Of a stretch of DNA of 64,000 bases, positions 24,081-37,005 are shown one piece after another. Where the stretch lies: contig CM067572.1 of NCBI GenBank assembly GCA_034336665.1, forward strand, positions 5,262,286 through 5,326,285. The letters are read 5' to 3'. A program made the position numbers and the translations under genes. How positions within the stretch are numbered: position 1 is the stretch's first letter; the number at the start of each line of letters is the position of its first letter. The notes beneath the pieces are model-generated. The model was not told the DNA's origin, did not search any database, and saw only the letters and a list, made by a program, of their open reading frames with translations. This DNA is from Luscinia megarhynchos (taxonomy: Eukaryota; Chordata; Aves; Passeriformes; Turdidae).

Positions 24081-27000
24081 GTAGCATCATGCTTCAAAAT
24101 ATGTTCTACTTTGCTGTCGTGTCAGGAAAATGCATCTTCAATTTATATTTACAATTTGAATCACTGCAAATTACCAGTTTTCTGTATTATAAAAGTGGTG
24201 TATTCCTCTTTTGCAGAGAATTAATGTAGAGGCCAGATTGAAAATATGCCTTCGTGACAAAGTCTCTACAAAGCTGATCCCATCTTGGCTTTGAGGTAAA
24301 TGAAAAAACCCTCTTCTAACTTTTCTTCTCATCATGGTTGTTATTCAGCTTGGAAGAAATGTGAGGATATCGTGTGCTCAGAATAAAGAAAGTATTTTAA
24401 GGAGTTAAGTTGAAAAACTTAAAATTTAGTCAAAATAAAGTGTAAGCATAAGCCAGTAATTTGAGTATGGCTTCAGTAATTAAAAGAAATTACAGACAGT
24501 GGCACAAATGCTTATGTGTCTTACATACTGCCTTGGCAACTGTCTGGTTTTGTCTGAAAATTGAATATGCATATGAAGGAGAGATCATTCTAATTGAATG
24601 GAAAATATGAAATTAAAAAGGCAACAAAGTATAAATAATTAAAAATCAGGTTGCAGCTCTGAGCTTCTGTATGTTGGGAGCTCAGTTGCAAACAAAATTG
24701 GTAGAACAGTAATTCGCATTTTTCTTCCTCTCAGTTTTCCTTTCATGGTACCATACTCCTGGTATAGGGAGCAAGGCAGTGAAAATGATGAAGGGGTAAT
24801 TAAATGTCTGTAGGAAAGTAAAAGCCAAGCCAGAGACTAATTTTCAGCACTCTACAGCTTTCATTATATATGTATATGCTTTGATTTCTCATGTATATGG
24901 AAAATGTATCCTCTAACTGCATATTTTTAGCCTTTCTCCTCCAGAATTGTTTAACTTGCCATGGCAAGCTTGTTTTGTTTGTGAAATCACTGCAGAAAAG
25001 AATGATTTAAAAAACTTTATGAACAGTTAGTTTCCTATGAGTACAGCTAAGTATTCTTAATCTCAGCTGAGTGTCCTTTATCATGGTTGTACCTCATTTG
25101 AATGTTTAGCATGTCTTGTTCACTCATTGAAATCACTCAGAATGGGTCATTTTCAGTGTTTGGAATGTCTTGATTCTACATGCCCTGCTGTGTCTCTGGA
25201 TGAAGGCACCAGTGAGGTTGCTGTACTCAAAAAGGTTTGTTTTCAAGCAAAATTTGCCCCAGGTTTAACCAATGCAAGTAGACATCACAAAAACAATCTG
25301 CCACTTCATATCCCAGTGCTGGGGTTGTGATACTGGCATGAGCCATAGACCCACGTCCCAGGAGCACAATAAATTGGAAATATTCACTGTCATAGTTTGT
25401 TCAGTTGTGTATTTGGTTTAAAGGCCCAGGATTTGCCCTTAAGTAACAAGTACTTCTAGAACCAAGTCAGATTCAATAAGATCCAATAGTTGTTGGTTAT
25501 TTAATGGCAGCATGAGGTGAGACAGGAGTGAAGGAGCTGTGTCCCTCCCTGTGCCACTGGGGACACTGGGGCTGCTCTGGGGCTGGGAGGAGAGGGATCT
25601 TCACCTTCATTTGCACTGCCCAGCTCTGTTTGGGCTGCAGGCTGCCCTGCTGGTGGGATTGAACCTGTGGCTTGAGAGTGACAGAGCTGCTCCAGAGGTG
25701 GGCTGTGTTTGCACTGACCCTAAGGACTGGATCACTACCTCCAGTGGCTGAAGTACTGCTTTGTTTCCCTGGAGTAAGTTAAAGGTACCACATTTCTGCT
25801 TTTGAGATAAATTGGTTTTTACTTGTCTTGACATGGTTTGGAATGGCACTTCCTCATGTTGAATGCCATTCTTCTGGGTTTAAAAAATTGTCATCTGTTG
25901 CTTTATTTTTTTACAGATTCAAAGGCACTTTAGTACTGTCAGCATGAGATCATCATTGTTTAATAATATTAGATGTCCAGTAATGTAAACTTTTAACAGA
26001 ACCCTCTTCCTAGTACAGCCATACCTTGCAATCATGCTGTACCTTTCACTACAAAGCAATTATCTGAGTTGTGTGAACTGGCTAAAACCTGTCAGCTATT
26101 AAAACTCAGAGTGTTGCTGCTGCTTGGAAAGTCATGTTGTTTAACTCCCCCCTCCCCTTCATCCACCTCTGAGAGTGAGGGAGAAAAGAAAGGGAGGCTG
26201 ATGGTGCTTAATGGCTGATGAATACAGCCAAGGATACAGGAATGGTTGCCTGGCAACCTGGGAGGATGGGCTGAGGTCCCTTGTCACTGCATAGTTGACA
26301 CTGGCTCATCTCTTGAGCTCATCAAGGCTGACTTCTGAGGGGTTGCACACTTTATCCTCAGTATGCATCCTGGCTGGGCTAGATTTGTATCTTACACGTT
26401 TTGTCTCTGTGCATTTCGTACTTCTAAAAAGAAACAGAAGAGGAATAGAAGCAAATCAAGCATTTTACTTAAAGGAAGAAACCGTGTGCTTCCTGTCCCA
26501 GGCAGTTACTGTGCTTGCAAGATGAGAGCTGTGTCTAGGAAGAGATTTGCCTAAAACTGAGAGCTCTTAGACCTAATTCCAGGTAAAGTTCTGTTTTATG
26601 AGTCCAAGAGCCCTCTGAAAATTATCACTGGTGCTAAAAGACAATGAGCTGGGGTACGTGTTATAACTGCAGCCTTGAGAAGAAGCCCTTTTGTGGTTAA
26701 ACACAGCTCTGAAGTGACACATCTGCTTCCTTTCCCTTCTTGCACAGAAATAATGTCAGGCTGTGAACACACTGAGGGTTCTGACAGACCTGACCTTGTA
26801 CAGGTTGTTCTTAAACAATTCAAATGGATTTTGAGCACGTGTGGCAGCATGAGGGGTGGATCTCTTTTGCTGCAGTAGGGTTGTACATAGGTGGTGCTTC
26901 CTTAGGGATCTGCTGGTAATTTGGTGTTCCCTAGAAGACTTTTTTGGGAAACTATACAGACATTACCACATGAACGTTGTTGTCATCAAGTGAATACTGA

Positions 27001-29607
27001 TCCAGTAACTATTTTTCTTTTCTAGGGACATAACTATTAAGGAAAAAGATGCAACCTGCTTGCAGAGGCTGCATAATCTGGTGTATTTTGGACATTTCTA
27101 GAGACAGTAATCTTCTTTGCTCCTTTGTTTCTCAGAAACAACTTTGGTGTCTAATGATGAGCTCAAAGCTGTAGGAAACAGGTCGGGTTCTTGTTTTGAA
27201 CTGTTGGAGAAAAGATCTATCTGGCAATTTTGTGCTCATGCCTTACACCAGGCAAAAGTGAGGTTAAATGTGTGTATATCTACAATTGTATCATCTTGGA
27301 GATTCTTAAACAAAAAAAATCAAACACCACTATCCTACTGGTAGGAGGAATTGTCATTTGCCAAATGCTTGCTTTCCCTTTTTGCTTGTTGATTTCAGGG
27401 TTTTTGTAAATAGTTGTTTTTAAGGCTGAAACTTTAGAGCATTTTGGCATAGTGTGAAACCTGACCAGCTGTCAAAAAACAGTGTTTGCATGGAAACCTA
27501 TTGATGGAATTTGCAAAGAAATCCATTACATTTACTGCAGGCTTTTTTAATTATTAGACTTGGAATAATAATCTTTTTTTATCAGCATTTTCATCTAATT
27601 TTTTTTTCCTGCACAATCCATTCTCCCTGTCTGTCCCCAAGCAAACACACAGAGGCCAGACAGCAGCAGCCAGCTGTGTGGAAATACTTCCTTGTAACTG
27701 GAGATGCTCAGAAAATCAGGTGAAAGGTTTGAAATGTTTCAGTTTGGACAGCCAAAGCCTTGAGGCCATTGTCATTAACAAAATGGTCTTTCTCCTTCCT
27801 TCTCTTGTCAGCTGTGGTGTCTGACTTACTATTTATCTTTTTAATGGTTTATACTTATATTACAAGCCCTGAGTTTGCTACAGGGTATTGAGAAATGTTT
27901 CATGGCTCATGATGATTTATGGGAAGTTTGGATAAACTGCTCTGGACTGTGTTTTGTGGTAACTTGTATTCTTTAGGGCAGCCTTGGTCTGGGGCAAGAT
28001 TGCTCTTTCTCATCATCTGCACGTGTAATTGTCTGTGGATAGAATTGTATTAACCCAAATTTTACCACTAGCATTGAGGGAGCTGCAACTGCACTGGTGT
28101 TACAGAAACTTTGGATTCAAAGCCTCCAAGCTGTGCTTTAATCAGCTGTATCAGTGAAAGAAACAATTAAAATTTTGAGATGAATCTGTGGTCATGTCCA
28201 AGGTGTCCAAATTGCTGGCTGCTTACTCCCCTATAGCAGTTTGTAAGATAGCAAATTACCTTAAAAATACTTATAACTGAACCAAGACAATAAGTAAGCT
28301 TTTTTTTTTCTTTCTTTTTAAAAACTGTGGGCAGTTTGTATTATTCTGTCTGTGCAATACATTTCTGTTAAAAAAAGCCTGACCAACTTCTGTAGTGTTA
28401 CCAGAAATGTTCTTTTATTTGCAATTCAAATGGAATAATATTTCAACTTTAAATCATTGTTGTCCAGCTTTAGTTAGGAATGTGAGTAGAGTATATTAAA
28501 TGCTTTCAGCATTCTGTAAAAATGCTGCTGCTGTCTTAGGAAATTTCAGTATTACTTATCTATTAAAACATTGGTACACTGACATGTTGGTTAAGAAAAC
28601 TTACACCATGATGCTTTAAATCAGCCAGTTTTGACACTTTCAACTTACTTTTGCAAGGGTTTTAAACTCTTTACTGACCCATATTGTAATAATTTCTGTT
28701 GGGCTGCTTCATGTTTTATGGATCTGAAACAAAGAAAGTGATGGAAAGTTTAGTCCAGAGCAGACAAGAATGAAAAGATTTTACTTCTTTTTGTGTGTAC
28801 CATGAGCACTGTATGAAAGTGAGATTCTAATTTCTTTTTCTTAATTATGGACACAAAAATTAACTTTCTCATCCTTCATTTTGGCTTCTGTGCTGTTTTG
28901 TATTATATGATATCTTGTATGTTTGAGATATGGACACAATTTATTGATTAAAGCACCTGATACAACAAGAGAGAAAGGTCATGGCTGATGCATTTTAGAT
29001 CTCATTTCCTGTGTTGCTTCTGTATTTAAAAAATCCATGTGAAAATATAGGAAACAATGCAATAACTGCATACAAGCAAATACCAACCCAACAGCTGTGT
29101 TTTCTAAGCTCTGAAACTGGAATTGGGAAAAATAAAACTTTATTGTGGATTTGGGGAGAAATGGAAAACAGTGCTAATCTAAAAATAATTCCTTTTTTTT
29201 TCTTCCCTCAATTGGGGAGAATAAGATTTTGCTGCCTTTACTCTCTCTGGAAAAACAGAGCTCCTTCTGTTTTCTAGCAGTACTGCAAAGCTGATTCAGA
29301 GATGCAAACAACAATGAAGAGTGTTATTCCACACTAGAAAGGCTTTGTGTGGGGAGTTACTGATGGTAAATAATTGATCTAACAGCTAGCTTGGAAAAAA
29401 GCAGGAATTTATTCAGTCAGGAGCACAGGGTGCAGAGATTGTGCTGGGCCAGAACCTTTGTGCAGAACCAGTGCCTGCCCATCTGACTTTGCAGCCTGGT
29501 AGTTAAACACCAATGAAATGTGCTTTTCTGCAGTCTGACGAGCTGTGCTGGGGCTGCAGGGGCTGCAGGCAGGTGAGGTGTGCAAGGCTGTCACTGGGAG
29601 GGGGAGA
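24081..29607. other. Non-coding single-copy DNA
   Basis: No gene, named repeat or array is supported. The sequence is AT-rich and CpG-poor, with T and A runs of 8-10. A slightly GC-richer stretch at 25530-25720 carries only a chance-like 70-codon frame. Confidence 0.55.
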
Positions 29608-29642
29608 TGGAGCTGGGCTGAGCTGGGCTGGGCTGAGCTGAA
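29608..29642 (+). repeat. GAGCT/GGGCT short tandem repeat
   Basis: Alternating GAGCTG and GGCTGG pentamer-like units fill about 35 bp. The units resemble those of immunoglobulin switch regions, but the array is far too short for one and there is no immunoglobulin context. It sits in a local GC-rich patch (about 29545-29750) that also has a direct repeat of GGGGCTGCA near 29558. Confidence 0.7.
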
Positions 29643-29931
29643 CGTGTGCCCTGCAGGGAGCATCTGGCTCAGGGAGCCTGTGCTCACCCTACAGCCTGCC
29701 AGCAGCAAGGAGAGCTCCTTGTTCCCCTCTGCGTGCCCCTGCAGGGCCTGATTAACATTTTGTAGGTAGCAGGAACCAGAGATGTGGCAGGAAATACTGG
29801 ATACCTTCCTACTGTGGTGGTGCCATGATGATTTTTGCCTTTTCTTTTATATGTACCCCTTAAATATCCTCAGTATCCCTTAGCATGTGTACTTGTAATT
29901 CTTTAAATCTGATATTTTAGTCCTGGTATTC

Positions 29932-30238
29932 TGTTAGGCCAGAAGACCAAACATCCCACAGGCCTCACAGCTGGAGGCTGGACAATCCTATGCTATCTTG
30001 AAAAACCATGGTCCCCTCTAAAACACATCCTGTAAACTAGGATTAAAGCCATCTAGGGGGGACTTTGGGATAGGGAGATGTCATGCTATTCATTCAAATC
30101 TCTCATTAGGGGATCTTTGTTAGATATGCTGATTTGCAAGATCAGTAAAACTGTACATGCCATCTACTGTGTGTGTGCATTTCAGCGTGTTCCACCTTGG
30201 TGAACTGTTGCACCATTAAAATCCTTGTTATATACCCA
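29932..30238 (+). mobile_element. Possible solo LTR
   Basis: A 307-bp segment begins TGTTAGGCCAGAAGACC and ends with a poly(A)-signal-like ATTAAA shortly before TATACCCA. It therefore has TG...CA ends and the layout of a compact vertebrate LTR. The flanks show only a partial GGTA match near the expected target duplication (29925-29928 and 30239-30242), not placed exactly at the TG/CA ends. No internal retroviral sequence adjoins it. The family is not recognised, and it may be ordinary single-copy DNA. Confidence 0.3.
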
Positions 30239-33200
30239 GGTAAAAACCCTTTGTCCCTTGCTTCTTACTTTTAGACTCAAAAGGCAGCAGTGGGATTAGT
30301 GAAGGGAATGGAGCTTCAGGAGACAACCACACCTGGCACAAGAGGGCAGCAAGTCTGCTGGCTAGACAAGTAATAAATGGGTGTGGGAATATCAGGTCAG
30401 AGGCTTTTCTGGCCAGCTTGTGTCCATAGGTGTGATCAAAAGTCTGTGTCAGAGAGCCTGTCTGGCTGGTGAATGCTGTGTCAGGGCAGAGTTTGGTTGC
30501 TTTGCTCCATGCTGGAGGGAGCTGTTGCTGTGCTCTGCTTGATGGGCTGTGTGGATTGTGGATTGTGTGCAGTGGCATTGCAGGAACTGCCTGTCCTGCT
30601 CTGCAGTGTGGTCAGTCCCACAGTGAGCTCCTTTGTAGCATAATACTGCTTCTCTGTAGGATATACATTGATATATATCTTTATATATACATATATGTGT
30701 GTTTTACAGCTCTCCTGTTGTAGTAATCTTCAGTGATTGAATATTGACTCATAGGATTCTTCCTGGCTCTTCTATATTCGTTGGGGTAGAAGATATTTCA
30801 GCATTCAAGTCTTTGTTGGCTTGAAAACCCATCTCCATATTAAATCCATGTATTTCATACAGAAAATTTGTTTAAAAGCTTACATATGTGCCTGGAATGC
30901 AAGCTGACCTACTTAAACTACAGCCCTTCCCAGCTGTCCTAGATGGATCTAGAGATGACTGTTCATCTTGCCAAAATCTAAACCCATTCTTGAAGAGGTG
31001 CACTTTCCAAAAGAGTAGAGTAAGGATTAAATGGTGATTTTATTTTTTCTATTTAGAGCTGATCAGCTTTTGATTTCCTGTATTAGGTTTCTAGACTCTC
31101 TGCCTCCTAATGTGATGTTAGAATAGTAAGATTTACTTCTTAGTTATGCAAGATGGAGTTAGTATTTATAACGTGAGCTCTCTTGCTGACAAACTTTGTT
31201 CATTCTCTAACTCTTCCATTCTCCTTTTTTTAAGCTGCTTACTTTTGTCATGCAATTTTCCCTTTGCTTTCAATTATAACTACAAGATTCATCAAAAGTA
31301 AGGATGGTAGAAATAAGTTGTGAAGAGATTTTAAAGTCAAAAAACAGCATCTTTAAAAAGCACTGGTTTAATTCTACTGTTTTCCTGAATAACCAAATGG
31401 ATCAAAGGGCAGGGAAGTTGTTTTTATTACATTTTGTATAGTCTGCATTACTATAATTTATAGCCCCAGATTAAAAAGTATCATCTTCTGTGCATCAGAT
31501 CTTTATAGGAGTTTAATTTTGTTAAATACAGAATAGACCAAATTAGAAGGAAACAGGAGAAATTAATCCTTCCTTTTCCTACCTTCTGCAAACCAACTTC
31601 AAAATAATATGTTCTGCAGCTTTGGTTCTGTGCACTCATCCTTCAGCTGCTGAAGTCTGAAGCTGCTGAAGCTTGAGTTATTTATTTTCTACAGAACTAT
31701 ATTTTCATTAGCTAGAAGTATAAAACAGAAGTGAATCAGGAGGCTGATTTTGATTGCTAACTTTTTTTAAAATTTTTTTGAGGTTTGGTTGCTAAAGCTC
31801 TGGGAGTGAAAACTGAGGAGCAGGAGCTGATTAGAAAATGTAATTTAAAGGAACTTCAAAAATTGCATTTTGACAAAGCACCTGTTTTCTATGGGGGGAA
31901 AAATACTTCTGTGAGGAAAGTGGTCTTGTTTCAGCCTTCCAAATCAGGATTTTGAGAGTGAAGAAGGAGAGATGTTGAATTTTCTTACAGTCATAGAGGT
32001 AAAACAGGTCACAAATTGTGTTATATTTGTCAATCATGTCAGGACTGTTAAGTCTCAGAGAGACAGAACAATTACCCAGAATTCAGGTATTGTGAAAATA
32101 ATGTATGCATTATTAACCAAACAACAAAAAATAATGAATTCTTCTTTTTTCTGCATACTAATGAATTCCCTTGGCATGTGATTTTCTCACTCAACAGGGG
32201 ATTGGGGAGAACTTGAACAACATGTCAGTCATTTTACTGGATGTGCTTTTGGAAAAGGAGACTGCTCCTTTGTGCAACCATCCCCCAGCAAAGTGGCCAA
32301 AGGGGAAAACACTTCCTCTGGGGTCTGGAAGACCTAAATCTTAATTGTGTTCAGTCCACACCAGTGAGTGGCAGGTCAGAGTGGTGTTTTGGAGCCTTTT
32401 CTGGTCCCTGTAGTAGTTACCTGTGATTTAATAAATGGAAGTAAATAGGAACAAATAGTTTTGTTTCTCACTGAGTTCCAAAGAGGTGATGTTTGCATCT
32501 GTGTGAAGTTTTGTACCACAGCATCCTTGTAACTGGTGAAAAAGTGGTTAGCACTGTTGGAGTTGGGAGTAAAACTTGGACAAGTGAGGAATATGGGATG
32601 AGCTGCTCATCCATGATGGAGTTCAGTCTTTCCTGGGCTGTGCTCTGCAAGTTCTCTGCTGCTGGCACTCACTCTATCTTTTAGTGCATCATTTGCACAG
32701 ACATTGAAAAACTTTTTCAGTTTGGGTTTTGAAACTGGTTATCCTTTCCTTTGTGCTTAGTCTGTTTTAATTGTGGAAGAAAATATTTTTCCCTCCCATC
32801 TTCTGTTTTAATTGAGGTTGTAACCTAAACAACTGCTTGTAATTTAAAGGCAAACCAAATAGTGCTGTTCCTTTTGCTGTACCATTTTTCATGAGATAAA
32901 TTAAATAGCCATGTTGCTCTTAGAAACAAGCAAATAACCAGCACTAACAACAAGAAAACCTGAGCACCAACAATATACAAACATCAGAATCTGTGCCCCT
33001 CTGGTTTAGTAAGACACAACTGGCATTGTCTGTTTGCTCCCAGCACTCCTGCCACTGTTGAAGGTGAAATATTTGTTATTGTTATCTCATCAAAACTGTC
33101 AGCCCATGATGCCAGACAGGTGGTCAGTGCAAGAAACTCTACTGGCTGCTTCTGTCCTGTGATACACTTTAAAACAGATTATCAAGGAGCAAATGTTCAC

Positions 33201-36200
33201 AGAGCCTGGATCAGAGTCATCTTAGCAGTTGTGGAAAAGAACTCTGCATAGTCACAGTTCTTCTGCTTCAGTTCTAGATATTATTTTTATTATCTCTGCA
33301 ACTGCATATGTAATAAGTGTCTCTATTCATTTTCTGGAAACATTGGAATGATATTCTTTAGGAAAAAACCCCAAAGCATCTATTTCTGTTGCCTTTGTAG
33401 AGTATCTAGTGTAACAAAGCATGTTACCAATAAAGAATGACAGCAGCACTGTTTGGTGAGACTGCTTTGTTTGCATTAATTCTATAAAATAACAATATTC
33501 TTGAGCAAAAGTGAGAGTCCTGAAAGCCTTTGGGCCAGCCCATAGAGGAAAGCTTTGCTTTTCTGAAAGCCTCTCTAGCCTTGCAGACCTACTCTAGGAA
33601 ACTTGTGACAAAATTAATATTCTCTGCCAACTCTCAGCACTATTGGTGGAGTGTGCTGTTTGTAATGACATGGAATTTAGGCTTGTAGTCATCCATGGTG
33701 TCAGCAGGATGATGCAGTGATCTGCTTGCCATGCTTCATGCACAGCGTAATAACTGAATTTTCTCTTTTTTAGCCCTGATCACTACAATCATCAAATTAC
33801 GTTTCTGTTCACTGACTGTCAAGTGTATTCTTTAGACTAAGAAATACTGCATTTGATGTGCAGTAAATACACAGAATCACTTTCCTTACCCCTGGGGAGC
33901 AGAACAAAGCCACTGCATTTTCACACTTGGGTCTTTCTGGAGAGGGTGAATGAATTAAGAGTTCTTCCTTTGCAAAACACTCCATTTAAATCATTGCACA
34001 CAACTGAGCCCAACAAGCAGTTCTAGGAGAACATAAAAGCAAGAAAGCCTCTTGTCACAGTCAGTCATTGTTGGGAGAGGGAGTGTGAAAAATCTTGAGT
34101 TTCCGTCCTTTCTGTGCTATTCCCACTTGTAGGCTTCGTTTCAAGGGAAGAAGTATTTCAGTGCTATCACTCTCATCCCTTGAATTCTTAAAAATATTTA
34201 AGAGTTAACAGAAGGTGATGTGAGAAAATGCTAGAACTTAAACTTCAGAATTCTTCTGGAGGTGCTAAAAGCCTAAAATCAAAACCTTACTCTTGAAGGA
34301 AGTGCTGGAACTCAGTAGCTGAGGAGGGGAGTTATTTTTATTGCCTTAGACTTCTGTTCTCTTTGGAGTTGGTAGCTCTCTTTATGGGGGTGGGGGGACA
34401 CCTTATGGAATACAGAAGTGAGGGTGAAAACTAATCATTGTGATTTTTCCCATGCTTAGAAGTAATACTAATATATTTACTAACATATTTAGTAGGTTTT
34501 TTTAGTTATTTAAGGATTTCTCTTTCAAGAGATGGATAGTTGGTGTTTGGAGAGCACAGAAATGCTTTAGATGTTTCATCTCTCTTTTTTCCTTAAACAT
34601 GCCTTTTAAAAATGGAACAACTCAAGCTTGTTTGTTTATGGAAGCTCAGCACCAAATCTTTGACTTCTCCCAAGTTTGGTGGTCAAGGAGGAGTTTCTGA
34701 ATGTGCTCCTCTGCTGTCCCCAGGAAGGGACTGTGCATTTTCTCTCTTTTCTTAATAGGGCCCTGGTTGAAAGGCAGGAATAGCAATAGAGCCTTTAATA
34801 GAGGCTCAGTGCCTGCTCTTGCACAGTTCATGTCCAGTAGCTGTCCTATCAGAAGCTTTCAGGACAGAATACTTGGGTTTTTCACTCTTGAAGAAAACAC
34901 AAAGCCACCAAAGTTCTTACTTATTTCTCTGCACACCAAAATAACTTCATTTAGTCTCTGTCCTCAGGCAGAGGAAGCTGCACTAGAGCTGAGCTGGAAA
35001 CCTCCACCCACTGAACGGATGTTTCAGTGGAATCTTTCACTGGTACTCTGCAGTGAAAACTCAGTGAATTAATTCAAAGGTGATGTTCAGCATTGGAGCT
35101 GGAAGTCACAGAGCAGCTGGGGAGATTCCCCAGGTGTCTGCTGGAGTCTCACCCCTTGCACTGACCCTGAGCTGGCCAGGGGCAGCTTCAGCTCATTGGC
35201 AGCAAAAGACAGTAGGGTGGAAGAGCTGGTAAATTGTAGGAACCCCAGACTGCAAATTTTGGGCCATGAGCTGATGATGGGGGAATACATAGCAATAGCT
35301 CAGCTAAGCTAACAGAAACAGAATAATAAATGGCCTAATTTCAAACCTAGGTTCATTTTTCTTCTCTCTTTGCTTTCTTGGTAAAGAGCCTTTTCTGACT
35401 GTGCAACAGTCGATTTAACCCAACTAATGTACTAATCAGGCAAGAGTAAAGCATGAGCATTTTCTTGTGAACTCCTTCATTTCTGTGAGCCAGGTGAGAA
35501 CTTCTTTGGGATTTCGCTGTTCTGATGGCTGAGGTTTGGTGGGTGTCTGATTTACCTTCTACAGCAAAATTCAGGATATACATAGCTTTTACTTGGGCTT
35601 ATGTGATGCTTACTTTGAGGGGTGTTACTGCCTGTGGGGATGTTCTTATTCCTAAATGAGATTTTTGTTTGAATTAGCATAGTTTGTTTCAAAAATTTTA
35701 CTTTAAAAGCACGCTTTATCCAGCCTGAATTATCTTGAAAAACTTATCTTCTAGTTTTTTCACCCTTCAGTGCTTCTGTTTCAGTACTTTTATAAAAACA
35801 AACAAAAAGGGAAGAACAAACAATACATTTTAGTTTTAAAAACAGACTTCTGGATTATAAAAATTTTCTAACACTATTGATTAGACCATTTTGACTGTAT
35901 CCCAGATGGATATTAACATGGGGAGAGCTAATTACCTCTTTTAAGTTGCAATTGCTTGTTCCTTTAAAATAATGCTATGTCTTCTCTTTGATTTTTGTCA
36001 TTGGTAGTTGCAAATGTGTTGAAATAAAACTTACTTTGAAGGCAGAGACAGGTGTACTTTTTGAACAAATTGATTACAAATGTATCAGACACCTGTTACT
36101 TGATTTACACGGCAGAAAAGAGCAAATATTTTCTTGGAACTCAGCTGGGAGTGTGGCTGGATAAGATTATCTCCTTGTGCTGGAGAGGGAGGATAAGACA

Positions 36201-36366
36201 AGCAAAACAACCTCTTGTTTTGTTTAGAAGCCCTTTTTGTTAAACAGTCAAAACAATATTGAAATTGCAGTGTTGAAAGAAAGCATTTTCCTTGGGGATA
36301 ATCTTGGGAAAGGCAGGGGAAGGGTGGGCTGGGTTTGAAGTTCTCTGCCAGGATTTTGCCAAGGGG
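30239..36366. other. Non-coding single-copy DNA
   Basis: No gene is supported. A TA-rich microsatellite-like block covers 30660-30704. At 31641-31671 an 11-mer AGCTGCTGAAG is repeated (31645-31655, 31661-31671), and its first copy forms the CTTCAGC-T-GCTGAAG palindrome. At 35870-35960 an AT-rich stretch with CAGATGG, GCTAATTACC and TTGCAATTG words looks like regulatory DNA (inference). Confidence 0.55.
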
Positions 36367-36655
36367 CTCCGCATGGGCAGCGATCATTGTTCTCTTCTGC
36401 AGAGCTGCAAAGTTCCCCCCCAGACGCTGGTTTGATAGTTAACATTTACCTTTCCTGCAAAATGCAAATTCCGAGGTTCTTACAAAGCAGTTTCAGACTT
36501 TCTGTGGCCTTTGGCATTTTGTCCCAAGCACCTGCCAGGAGCCAGAGATAGGCTTCACCTCGCTGTCCGTGTGAAAGTGAAAGGAGAGAGGGCGGGGAGC
36601 GAAGGAGCAGGAGAGCCCAAGAGCAGACAAAGCAGCCTTGCCTGAAGCACATGTT

Positions 36656-36674
36656 AATCAAAGCAGATCAAAGG
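36656..36674 (+). promoter_or_regulatory. Tandem TCF/LEF-type motifs
   Basis: AATCAAAG at 36656-36663 is followed by AGATCAAAGG at 36665-36674. The second fits the TCF/LEF consensus (A-G/C-ATCAAAGG) exactly; the first shares the ATCAAAG core. The cores are about 10 bp apart, one helical turn, in the same direction and inside the CpG cluster. They could respond to Wnt/beta-catenin. The motif match is seen; function is inference. Confidence 0.35.
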
Positions 36675-36850
36675 ATATGATGTCTGTTTATAGAGAAACA
36701 GGTCAGGCAGGCCCGGGTAGCTCAGGAAGCAGGATCCTGATTATTCCCAGAAGAAAGTCAGGTATAGGGTTACGGCGGGGCGAAGTCAGGTCAGGACTGC
36801 ACACCAGCCACGTCCCCTCACTCCTCTCAGGGGAGCTCACCATTTTGGCA

Positions 36851-36884
36851 ATGGGAGAGAACGAGCCCAGGGCAGCCCAGCCAG
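36851..36884 (+). CDS. Candidate short coding part of a first exon
   Basis: An ATG at 36851 has G at -3 and G at +4, a fair Kozak context. It opens the frame MGENEPRAAQP and reaches CAG followed by GTAAGC at 36885-36890, a strong splice-donor match, after 34 nt. The exon would therefore end in phase 1. The same frame is open upstream to about 36638, so the true start could be earlier. The location in the CpG cluster supports a first exon. I do not recognise the N-terminus, and no downstream exon is identifiable in the window. It could be a chance ATG near a cryptic donor. Confidence 0.2.
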
Positions 36885-37005
36885 GTAAGCACACCTGTGC
36901 TCTCAGGAGCTGTGGCCATCCTCGCCCTGCCTGTGGGAGCTTGTTCTGCTGTGGCTGTGCCAGCGCGTCCAGGCCAGGGCGCCTGTCCCTGAGCGGATGG
37001 GGGGA

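Larger units (their letters stand above)
36367..37005 (+). promoter_or_regulatory. CpG cluster, candidate promoter
   Basis: This is the only dense CpG group I see. I count about 15 CpG between 36558 and 37000, including GGCGGGGAGCG near 36591, TACGGCGGGGCG near 36771, and AGCGCGTCC near 36962. The rest of the window has CpG only sporadically. The segment is also GC-richer than its flanks and holds paired TCF/LEF motifs and a splice-donor-ended ATG frame. It is consistent with a weak CpG-island promoter or alternative first exon of a host gene. No clear TATA box is placed, and direction is inferred only from the donor. Confidence 0.4.

Noticed and set aside
29608..29642. Immunoglobulin switch-like GAGCT/GGGCT repeat
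   Set aside because: Only 35 bp, with no immunoglobulin genes nearby. Treated as a simple repeat.
36711..36726. tRNA A-box-like GGGTAGCTCAG
   Set aside because: No B box (GGTTCGA-type) and no cloverleaf downstream.
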